A stretch of DNA of 54,325 bases from an uncultured Bacilli bacterium (GTDB taxonomy: Bacteria > Bacillota_I > Bacilli_A > RF39 > UBA660), in the NCBI GenBank assembly GCA_947629935.1, contig CANRFQ010000008.1:1-54325 (forward strand). Direction: 5' to 3'. Position 1 is the first letter of the stretch. Every line of letters starts with the position of its first letter. The notes beneath the pieces are model-generated. The model ran no database searches, was not told the origin of the DNA, and saw nothing but the letters and a program-made list of their open reading frames with translations. The translations under genes were made by a program, and so were the position numbers. Shown in pieces: positions 16,485 to 24,180 of this stretch.

Positions 16485-16513
16485 ATTATAACATGGTATG
16501 TAGATAATGACAA
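16485..16513 (-). promoter_or_regulatory. Strong promoter of the DUF1934-rpoE-prfA region
   Basis: Minus-strand TTGTCA (16508-16513), 17-base spacer, TATAAT (16485-16490): one of the best vegetative promoters in the window. It lies inside the longest open frame of the gene it drives. Confidence 0.75.
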
Positions 16514-16567
16514 TAAAAATCACTTATATTTTTGCAAACTTTTTTCATAATAAAAACAGGTGAGAAT

Positions 16568-18520
16568 ATGAAAAAACTTTCTTTTTTTATTAAAAGTTGT
16601 ATTTTTTTATGTGCTTTAGGAATTATTACCATAATTAGCTTATACACTTATGCTTTTTTTAGTCCGAAAATTGAGTTAAAAAGTTCTAATCAATTTTATA
16701 TTTATGATAAGGAAGATAAAATGGTTTATGAAGGCTCTCAAACTACAGAATGGGTCGACCTGGAAAATATTTCTCCCAATTTAATTAATGCTGTTATAAG
16801 TATTGAAGACAAAAACTTCTATAAACATAAAGGCTTCGACTATTTACGAATTGCTAAAGCTATGCTTAGTAATCTAAAAAATCGGGACATTGTGCAGGGC
16901 GCCTCCACAATTAGCCAACAATATATTAAGAATATGTATTTAGACTTTGATAAAACTTGGTCACGAAAAATTGAAGAAGCTTTTTTGACTTTAGAATTAG
17001 AAATGCACTATTCGAAAGAAGAAATCTTGGAAGGCTATCTAAATACTATTAACTATGGCCAAGGAAATTACGGAGTAGAAAATGCTAGTCAGTATTATTT
17101 TAATAAAAGTGCTAAAGATTTATCTTTAGAAGAAGCTACCATATTAGCGGGTATTCCGAAAAGCCCCAACAATTATAATCCGGTTAGCAACCCTCAAAAG
17201 GCTGTGAAAAGGGCGAAATTAGTAGCTACGGCTATGGTTAATAATGAATATATTACGGAAAAAGAAAAAGATAGTTTAAATTATGATGCTTTAGAAATCA
17301 TCGGCGAACGTAAAACTAATAACTTACAAACTTTAATGTATTATCAAGATGCGGTATTAAGTGAGCTTAAAACTTTAGACAATATCCCCAAGTCTTTAAT
17401 AGACTCTGGGGGGTTAAAAATTTATACAACTTTAGATTTGCAGGCGCAGGAAACTTTGGAAAAAGCAATTTTAAATAATATGGATGGTTCTTCATTACAA
17501 GTAGCTAGTGTTATTATTAATCCGAAAAATGGCGGAGTTTCGGCGTTAGTCGGAGGATATGATTATGCTAAAAGTCAATACAATAGGGCAATTAGTTCTA
17601 AAAGACAGGTTGGTTCGACAATGAAACCTATTCTCTACTATGCGGCTTTAGAAAACAATTTTACTGCTGCTACTACTTTTTTATCAGCTCCAACTACATT
17701 TAGTTTAGCCAATGATAAAACTTATTCCCCCTCAAATTATAATGATAAGTATGCTAATAAGGAAATAACTATGGCAGCGGCTATATCTTATTCTGATAAT
17801 ATTTATGCTGTCAAAACACATCTATTTTTAGGTGAAGATGTTTTAGTAGATACTGCTCATAAAATGGGGATTACTGAAAAACTAAAAGCAAATGCTTCTT
17901 TACCTTTAGGAACTTCCGAAATGTCCATGCTTGATTTTGCTAACGCCTATACAACTTTAGCTAGTGGCGGTTATAAAAGAAACATTCATTTTATCAAAAA
18001 AGTAGAAGACTTAAATGGAAATGTATTATATGAATATAAAAATAAAAAAGACTTAGTTTTAAATGAAAACTATGTTTATATTTTAAATGAATTATTAACT
18101 TCTACTTATAATAGTGCTTTTATAGATTATAATTCGCCTACCGTTATGTCCTTAGCTTCTAGTCTCACAAAAAAATATGCAATTAAAACGGGTTCTACTG
18201 GTAGTGACTGTTGGATGATTGGGTATAATAAAAAACATTTAATGTTAGTCTGGAATGGTTATGATGATAGCAGTCCTGTAAAAGTAAGCGATGGGCAAAT
18301 TTCTAAAAAAATTTGGTTAGAAACTACCGAGACTTTACTTAATAATCAAGATAATACTTGGTATGATGTTCCGAAAAATATTATTGGTTTACCTTTAAAT
18401 GCCATAACTGGTAAAGATGATACCAATAGTAAAAATTCGAATATTTTCTATTTTGTTAAAGGAACCGAACCCGGAGCTAATCAAGAAATTTTGGTATCAA
18501 AAAATACTACTATAGAGTAG
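16568..18520 (+). CDS. Class A penicillin-binding protein
   Basis: A bifunctional peptidoglycan synthase, 650 residues: short cytosolic N-terminus, one membrane helix (about 8-30), a GT51 glycosyltransferase domain (EDKNFYKHKGFDY with catalytic Glu; QGASTISQQYIKN) and a transpeptidase domain with STMK (active Ser; KRQVGSTMKP), SDN (SYSDNIY) and KTGST motifs. All catalytic motifs are intact. The ATG at 16568 follows AGGTGAG; the frame is open upstream. It resembles PbpF/PbpG; Bacillus pbpG lies near ywiB. It is head-on to replication and convergent with noc, overlapping it by 11 bases. Confidence 0.94.
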   Translation: MKKLSFFIKSCIFLCALGIITIISLYTYAFFSPKIELKSSNQFYIYDKEDKMVYEGSQTTEWVDLENISPNLINAVISIEDKNFYKHKGFDYLRIAKAMLSNLKNRDIVQGASTISQQYIKNMYLDFDKTWSRKIEEAFLTLELEMHYSKEEILEGYLNTINYGQGNYGVENASQYYFNKSAKDLSLEEATILAGIPKSPNNYNPVSNPQKAVKRAKLVATAMVNNEYITEKEKDSLNYDALEIIGERKTNNLQTLMYYQDAVLSELKTLDNIPKSLIDSGGLKIYTTLDLQAQETLEKAILNNMDGSSLQVASVIINPKNGGVSALVGGYDYAKSQYNRAISSKRQVGSTMKPILYYAALENNFTAATTFLSAPTTFSLANDKTYSPSNYNDKYANKEITMAAAISYSDNIYAVKTHLFLGEDVLVDTAHKMGITEKLKANASLPLGTSEMSMLDFANAYTTLASGGYKRNIHFIKKVEDLNGNVLYEYKNKKDLVLNENYVYILNELLTSTYNSAFIDYNSPTVMSLASSLTKKYAIKTGSTGSDCWMIGYNKKHLMLVWNGYDDSSPVKVSDGQISKKIWLETTETLLNNQDNTWYDVPKNIIGLPLNAITGKDDTNSKNSNIFYFVKGTEPGANQEILVSKNTTIE

Positions 18521-18523
18521 TAT
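18504..18523. terminator. Bidirectional terminator covering both stop codons
   Basis: ATACTACT (18504-18511) and AGTAGTAT (18516-18523) form a perfect eight-pair stem with a four-base loop, flanked by an A-run on the left and CTTTTTT on the right. It ends the PBP gene on plus and noc on minus; both stop codons are within the stem-loop. Confidence 0.85.
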
Positions 18524-19757
18524 CTTTTTTAATTTTGATTATAATTTGATATTCATTATCCAAGTCTACTTCTTCACTATCTATATTGAAACCTTTTTCT
18601 TTTAGACCATCGATTATTTCGCGCGTGTTGTTAATAGCACTCTTTAAATCTAGTCCTGCCCCTTGTTGTTGTTTAGCTTCATAATTAGGGTCAAGCAACT
18701 CTACCTGATCCATTGGATCAAATAAAGTTTCTAATTGTGGCTCTGCACTAGGTTGAGAAGATTGTAAATCTACAACTGGTGTATCAGCAGGAACAGGTTC
18801 TGCTGGTGGTTGAACAGGCTCTTGTGGTGGTAAATTGAAAAATTTATTTGGTTCAGGGGGAACTGGTTGAGACATTGGAGCATTTGGAATAGGAGTTGGA
18901 TTGCTATTAAATATAGAATCATCACCTGTTAAAGTATTCATATTCGCTGATTCATCTTCTAAGAAATTGAAAAATTTATTTTGTGGTTTATTTTCATCAA
19001 TAGGAGCAGCACTAGGTCTTGGAGCTTGATTATCAAAGTTGAAGAAAGTATTTCCGGCTCCAGTATTAGGTGAAACAATATCAGTTGCATTTTCTTTGAT
19101 AGCATCGACACTAGGTGTAGTAGTAACAATTGGAATACCTTGTCCATCACTTTGTTCTGATTTTTTGATTTCCATATCCAGTTGTCTTACTGTAAGTCTT
19201 TCATTAATAATTTTATTTAACCATTCTTTTTGTTTATCTTTATTTTCCACAGCTAATAGACTACGCGCATGTCTTTCCGAGATTTGCCCATTAAGTAAAG
19301 CTTGTTGTACGGATTCATCTAAATTTAATAAGCGTAATTTATTAGCAATCGCTGGTTGCGATACACCCATTTTCTTAGCTAATTGTTCCTGAGTTAAATA
19401 ACCTTTATCTAAAATATTTTTATAACTTCTTGCTTCTTCAATAGCCGTTAAATCTTTACGTTGAACATTTTCAACTAAAGCTACTTCAGCACTAGTTTGA
19501 TCATCGATATTAGAAATAATAGCGGGAACAGTTGTTAATCCTGCCATCCCAGCGGCACGATAACGTCTTTCTCCGGCAATAATTTCGTATTTAGCTCCCA
19601 TCTTTCTTAATACTAAGGGTTGAATTATTCCATGTTCTTTGATAGATTGAGCAAGTTCTTGAAGTTCTTGTTCATCAAAATTCATACGTGGTTGAAATTG
19701 ATTAGGAATAATATCTGCTAAAGCTATCTGTAAGACCTCATTATTTGTATTATTCAT
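18510..19757 (-). CDS. noc: ParB-family nucleoid occlusion protein Noc
   Basis: A 415-residue ParB-family CTPase-type protein. N-terminal ParB domain with NQFQPR (19-24) and the CTP-binding GERRYRA (62-68); helix-turn-helix at about 120-165; C-terminal dimerisation segment about 368-415, ending YQIIIKIKK. Residues at the positions that separate Noc from ParB DNA specificity are Q134, K140, N145 and R162; Q, K and R are Noc-type. The PNQFQPR start and the C-terminal segment also resemble Noc. It lacks the N-terminal Phe-rich membrane helix, but a 165-residue Pro/Asn-rich linker holds FFNF (238-241, 262-265) and FFNL (306-309). Located beyond rsmG as in Bacillus. Confidence 0.85.
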   Translation of the reverse strand: MNNTNNEVLQIALADIIPNQFQPRMNFDEQELQELAQSIKEHGIIQPLVLRKMGAKYEIIAGERRYRAAGMAGLTTVPAIISNIDDQTSAEVALVENVQRKDLTAIEEARSYKNILDKGYLTQEQLAKKMGVSQPAIANKLRLLNLDESVQQALLNGQISERHARSLLAVENKDKQKEWLNKIINERLTVRQLDMEIKKSEQSDGQGIPIVTTTPSVDAIKENATDIVSPNTGAGNTFFNFDNQAPRPSAAPIDENKPQNKFFNFLEDESANMNTLTGDDSIFNSNPTPIPNAPMSQPVPPEPNKFFNLPPQEPVQPPAEPVPADTPVVDLQSSQPSAEPQLETLFDPMDQVELLDPNYEAKQQQGAGLDLKSAINNTREIIDGLKEKGFNIDSEEVDLDNEYQIIIKIKKDTTL

Positions 19758-19842
19758 ACTAAATGCCCCTTTTTATTTTATTCTATTATTTATTTTATCA
19801 ATTTTTTTTAGACTTTTCAATTCCTAATAATTGAAAAAGAAA

Positions 19843-19871
19843 AAATAGTAGATTTTCTTTTCCTACTATTT
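19843..19871 (-). terminator. Terminator of the duplicated unknown genes
   Basis: AAATAGTAG (19843-19851) pairs with CTACTATTT (19863-19871); on the minus strand the stem is followed by a T-rich run. Confidence 0.75.
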
Positions 19872-19878
19872 ATTACTT

Positions 19879-20994
19879 CTATTGATTATTTTCTAACATT
19901 TTAAGTTCACGTGTTAATTGTTTTATTTGTTCTTTCTTAAACTTTTTTTCTTGTTCTCTATCTTCCTCTTGTTGTTTTTTTACAATTTCTTTAACTTGAG
20001 CAATTAATTCTAATAATACAGACTTTTCTATTTCAGTAATGGGATTTCCATCGGCTGCATTCTTTAAACAATAATCATCAGATAATATATCTATTTGCAT
20101 TAATCCCTTAGTTAAAGGTATAAAATAAACTCCACATTTTAATTTTAATAGTTCTTCATCAAGAGTAGGACTTATTTGATCATATTTTGATCTGCATGAA
20201 TGTCTGAAAAGCTTATGAAATTCAGGGTTTAAACCAGATATAATTTCGCGCATTATATTTATATCATGGCGGTAATTAATTATCTTTATAACGTCTAAAT
20301 ATATCTTATATAACTTAAGTAATTCCTCTTCTTTCTTTTTAAAATCACTAAGCTTGATACCATCTTTATATAGTTTAAATGTACATAAATCTTGATTAAT
20401 AATTGGTTTTAAATATTTATCCTTAGCAATTTTTTCTTTTAATTTCTGGACTGCTTGATTATACTTATTTAACTCTTCTTCAATATCTTTGCCTTGAGGA
20501 ATTTTAACTTTTTCATTATTAATTAATACTATGCGGTCATAATTATTTAAATTTATTTCTACTAAATGGTCATGAATTGTAGCATTTTCAACCCAGGCTA
20601 TAATGTTCTGTGTTTCATCATAGATGCAACCCTCTCTAATTCGATAAAATTTAGTATGTTTGTCATTTAGATAAATGTCAACCAATCCACGTTCAAGGTC
20701 AAGGGAATGTTCATAGTCTAAATTAATTTGATTAGGATAATCTATTTCATACTCTGTTGTATTATCATACCATTTATGATCCCATCTATGCTCAAAATAA
20801 TATCGACTAAAGGGATTTCCTTTTTCATCAATAATTGAAATCTTTTTATTAACTTCATTGTCTACGTCACTATACATATGAGAGCTAGATTTTTCAACTT
20901 TAAAGTTACCCTGTGACGTATTTACTTTATACTCTCCATCGTTTAATTCTGTTATTAGTTTTATTAGTTCTAAATTCACATCATTTTTCTTCAT
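19879..20994 (-). CDS. Unknown protein, copy 2 of a tandem pair
   Basis: A 371-residue soluble-looking protein, not recognised. No signal peptide or membrane helix. It is a diverged paralogue of the next gene: shared features include NDGEYKVNTSQGNFKVEK near the start, GNPFSRYYFEHRW (about 60-75), the Asn/Asp-rich NLNNYDRIV strand (about 150), a central coiled coil (EELNKYNQAVQKLKEKI), HDINIMREIISGLNPEF (about 245-262) and a charged C-terminal helix. ATG at 20994 follows AGGAGG. It sits between noc and its partner in a block with no counterpart in the standard rsmG-noc order. Confidence 0.85.
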   Translation of the reverse strand: MKKNDVNLELIKLITELNDGEYKVNTSQGNFKVEKSSSHMYSDVDNEVNKKISIIDEKGNPFSRYYFEHRWDHKWYDNTTEYEIDYPNQINLDYEHSLDLERGLVDIYLNDKHTKFYRIREGCIYDETQNIIAWVENATIHDHLVEINLNNYDRIVLINNEKVKIPQGKDIEEELNKYNQAVQKLKEKIAKDKYLKPIINQDLCTFKLYKDGIKLSDFKKKEEELLKLYKIYLDVIKIINYRHDINIMREIISGLNPEFHKLFRHSCRSKYDQISPTLDEELLKLKCGVYFIPLTKGLMQIDILSDDYCLKNAADGNPITEIEKSVLLELIAQVKEIVKKQQEEDREQEKKFKKEQIKQLTRELKMLENNQ

Positions 20995-21052
20995 TAACAA
21001 AACCTCCTTAATTTTATTATATAATTTCGTTATTTTAATTTCAAGTCTTCCT

Positions 21053-22174
21053 TTAATTTTCTCTTTCTAACGTTTTTAATTCTCTGTTTAATTGCTTTAC
21101 TTGTTCCCTACTAGCTTCTGCTTCTTGCTTTTGAACAATATCTTTTATCCCCATTACAATTTCATTTGTTAATATTGGATCTGTTATTTCGAAAATAAAA
21201 TTACCTTCTTCATCACTTATACTATAGTCGTGAGAAAACCTATCAATTTGTATTAAACCTTTCGAAGTTTCTATAAAATATATTCCACATTTTAATTTTA
21301 ATATTTTTTCCTTAAAAGTACATCTGGTTTTGCAATCAAAGTATTTATATGAATTATTCAATTCCTCAAAATGTAAAAGTTTTTTAAATTCAGGGTTTAA
21401 ACCAGAAACTATCTCTCTCATTATACTTAAATCATGAGTATAATTCATTATTTTCATCGCTTCCACATATATTTTACTTAACATAAGTAATTCTTGTTCT
21501 TTAGTCTTAAGTTCACTAATTTCTGCATTGGCACATAGTCTAAAAGTACATAAATCATTATCTATTATTTTATTTAAATATTCATTATCAATAATTTTTT
21601 CTTTCAAGTTCACTACTTCTTGATTATACTTATTTAACTCTTTTTCAAGATTTTTGTCTTTAGGTATTATAATGTTTTTATTATTAATTTCTACTATTCG
21701 ATCAAAACTATTTAAATCAATTGTTAAAAGGAAATCATTAGAAATCATTCTATTATTAATCCTTGCTCTAACTTTGGTTTTTTCGTCAGTAATCTGATCT
21801 TTCCATACATTATAAAATTTGGAATGGTCTTCATTTTGATAAATTGTAACTACTCCTGTTTTATAGTTAATAGAATATCCATATTTTAAATTAAATTCAT
21901 TGGAATAATCTGTTTCCCGCTCTTCTTCGTCGGTATAACATCTTGGCCCCCAACTGTGCGAAGAATAATATTTGCTAAAAGGATTTCCTTGATTATCTCT
22001 TATTATGATATGAATTTCATCTACTTTGTACCTACTAGAACATATAAATAACTCTTCAACAGTAATATTTTTTTCTATTTTAAATTTACCTTTAGAAGTG
22101 TTTACTTCGTATTCTCCCACATCTAATTCATTAATTCTTTTTATTAATCTTAAGTTTGCTTCTTTGTTTTTCAT
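21053..22174 (-). CDS. Unknown protein, copy 1 of a tandem pair
   Basis: A 373-residue protein with the same layout as its neighbour: VGEYEVNTSKGKFKIEK near the start, GNPFSKYYSSHSWG, DLNSFDRIVEINN, ELNKYNQEVVNLKEKI coiled coil, HDLSIMREIVSGLNPEF and a charged C-terminal helix. The two also share their ribosome-site leader (GGAGGTTTTG), so the duplication included it. Gap to the next gene is 58 bases. The beta-rich first half with repeated 'NNK(x)IP' turns and helical second half do not match a family I know. Confidence 0.85.
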   Translation of the reverse strand: MKNKEANLRLIKRINELDVGEYEVNTSKGKFKIEKNITVEELFICSSRYKVDEIHIIIRDNQGNPFSKYYSSHSWGPRCYTDEEERETDYSNEFNLKYGYSINYKTGVVTIYQNEDHSKFYNVWKDQITDEKTKVRARINNRMISNDFLLTIDLNSFDRIVEINNKNIIIPKDKNLEKELNKYNQEVVNLKEKIIDNEYLNKIIDNDLCTFRLCANAEISELKTKEQELLMLSKIYVEAMKIMNYTHDLSIMREIVSGLNPEFKKLLHFEELNNSYKYFDCKTRCTFKEKILKLKCGIYFIETSKGLIQIDRFSHDYSISDEEGNFIFEITDPILTNEIVMGIKDIVQKQEAEASREQVKQLNRELKTLEREN

Positions 22175-22226
22175 CTTCAAAACCTCCCTATTTCTTTATT
22201 ATTTTATCATATATTTTCTTTTACTA

Positions 22227-23441
22227 CTATTTGGAATCTATTAAATATTTAACTATTTTTCCCGTATCATTTTCTTTATTATCTAACTCTATAACAATTG
22301 TTGATTTAAAACTTTTATTTTTGTATTCCACTTCACAATGATATTCTTTAATTATTTTATTTTGACTTTGCGTTTCAGTTACATTATTAACTTCGTAATA
22401 TAGCCCTGGATATTTATCAATTAAATTTGCTTTTATCAATGAATTCGTTAATATTTTATTATCTCTCGCGCTAATCCCACTTTCATATTGTGTATCTTTC
22501 ATATTAATAAATCCCACATATACCCAATAAGCTGTAACAATTACACAAAAAATTGCTACTAATGTATATACGATAACTCTATCATTATTTTTATAAACAG
22601 TTTTGCTATAAGGTCCTTTTTTTTCTTGTTGAGTTTTTGTCACTTTAGATAAGTTTAAATCTTTTTCATAATAGCTCGAAATTTTTTTTAATGTATTGGT
22701 CATATTTTTAGCTCTATTACTAGAATTATATTGAATTATTTCTAAACGTTTATTTTTTAAAGTATCCTTATTTTTTAACTTGGTGTTATAAAAAATAAAG
22801 TATAGTCTTTTATCTTTTTGCAAATTATAATTATCAATTTCTTTAGTGGTATTGTTTAAAATTTTAGTAATTGCCCGCCACTTTTTTCTATTCCACAATT
22901 CTGCAGTATCATCTAGTAAATTATTTATAGCCGTTACATACTGGCTATCTTCACCATCTTTTATAGGTAATTTTAAACTATTAACTAACGCTTGTTTTAA
23001 CGCTATAAAACTATTAATATATGCTAAAAATAAGTGGCTTTTTTTTATCTTTTCCATCATATATGGATTTACATAAATGGCTCGGTAGATATATTTGTTA
23101 TATTTTTTATATATGTAATTTAAAATATAATCACTATAACCTAAGCACATAAAGATAGCTTTGTTATATCCTAATTTTTTGATTAATTCAATTACTGCAT
23201 TGCCGTATTGTTCAATACTTTTCGTATTATCTGCATAGTCTATTAATAATACGGAAGTATATTTTTCTGTAAGCAAAATAAATTCATAAAGCATTTCCAT
23301 TGGTTCATATTGTAAAGAAATTATTACTGTTAAAACATTATTAACTTTAGAATAGACATACGGATATTTACAATTTTCATAAACAAATAGTTCCCTTTTA
23401 TGCAACTTTTTAAAATCTTCAAACGTATTTTTATTTTCCAT
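22227..23441 (-). CDS. Alpha/beta-hydrolase-like membrane protein, unknown role
   Basis: A 404-residue protein. Residues about 20-130 read like an alpha/beta-hydrolase core: strand VLLIDYADN (64-72), helix, strand KAIFMCLGYSDYIL (94-107). The nucleophile elbow keeps GxS but has Tyr in place of the final Gly (GYSDY, 101-105), so activity is doubtful. A basic stretch follows, then a single membrane helix (about 288-310) and a 95-residue outward-facing C-terminal domain. ATG at 23441 has GCGTGAG; a longer frame would overlap rsmG. It is the first gene of the three-gene block between rsmG and noc. Confidence 0.75.
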   Translation of the reverse strand: MENKNTFEDFKKLHKRELFVYENCKYPYVYSKVNNVLTVIISLQYEPMEMLYEFILLTEKYTSVLLIDYADNTKSIEQYGNAVIELIKKLGYNKAIFMCLGYSDYILNYIYKKYNKYIYRAIYVNPYMMEKIKKSHLFLAYINSFIALKQALVNSLKLPIKDGEDSQYVTAINNLLDDTAELWNRKKWRAITKILNNTTKEIDNYNLQKDKRLYFIFYNTKLKNKDTLKNKRLEIIQYNSSNRAKNMTNTLKKISSYYEKDLNLSKVTKTQQEKKGPYSKTVYKNNDRVIVYTLVAIFCVIVTAYWVYVGFINMKDTQYESGISARDNKILTNSLIKANLIDKYPGLYYEVNNVTETQSQNKIIKEYHCEVEYKNKSFKSTIVIELDNKENDTGKIVKYLIDSK

Positions 23442-23475
23442 TTTCTCACGCCTTTTTAAAGTTGATATATTATTT

Positions 23476-24180
23476 TTACAAAGGTTTCTTTTTGATTTTA
23501 TCATATGGTCTAGGATAGCCTGCAGGAGTATTATCGATCTTTTTTATTTTTACAATATTTCTTAAAGACTTTTCAATTGGCAGATTAAATTGAATTACTT
23601 TATCTAATTTTCCATTTAAAATATTAAGTTCATTAGTGATTGTTTGAATTTCTTCGTTAACATTACCTTTAAGAGCAATAAAATAACAATCTTTTTTGGT
23701 AAGCGGCAAACACAATTCAATTAAGGTATTTAAATTAGCGACAGCTCGAGCAATTACTAAGTCGTATTTGTCTTTATTATTTAAAGCATAAGCTTCTACT
23801 CTATCATGAATTAATTTTACGTTATCTAACTTTAATTTTTTGATTAATGTGTTTAGAAATTTTATTTTTTTATTATTCGAATCAATTATATCTAAAGCTA
23901 GATGAGGATAAAATATTTTTAAAACTATTCCTGGAAATCCAGCACCACTTCCTACATCTAAAAGATTATTTATACTATTTAAGTCAATAGCTTTAACAAT
24001 CGTTAGACTATCATAAAAATGTTTTAAGTAAACATCTTCTTTTTTAGTGATAGCTGTTAAGTTAGTTTTAGCATTTTCGTCAACTAAAATTTGATAATAT
24101 TTCTCTAGTTTATTTAATTTATCATCATCGATATTAATATTTAGTTTTTTTAATTCTAAAATAAATTCTTCTTTTGTCAT
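23476..24180 (-). CDS. rsmG: 16S rRNA (guanine527-N7)-methyltransferase
   Basis: RsmG (GidB) methylates G527 of 16S rRNA; loss gives low-level streptomycin resistance in other bacteria. The 234-residue protein has the SAM motif LLDVGSGAGFPGIVLK (about 70-85) and the VIARAVANLNTL segment. Its ATG overlaps the mnmG stop (TAATG), making an mnmE-mnmG-rsmG operon. Confidence 0.95.
   Translation of the reverse strand: MTKEEFILELKKLNINIDDDKLNKLEKYYQILVDENAKTNLTAITKKEDVYLKHFYDSLTIVKAIDLNSINNLLDVGSGAGFPGIVLKIFYPHLALDIIDSNNKKIKFLNTLIKKLKLDNVKLIHDRVEAYALNNKDKYDLVIARAVANLNTLIELCLPLTKKDCYFIALKGNVNEEIQTITNELNILNGKLDKVIQFNLPIEKSLRNIVKIKKIDNTPAGYPRPYDKIKKKPL

Noticed and set aside
18959-19392. Open frames opposite and within noc
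   Set aside because: No ribosome sites; shadows of the noc linker and helix-turn-helix coding.
19900-19920. CACGTG core at 19908-19913 as a third parS
   Set aside because: Only the central hexamer matches; the outer arms do not fit, and it is within codons of the unknown protein.
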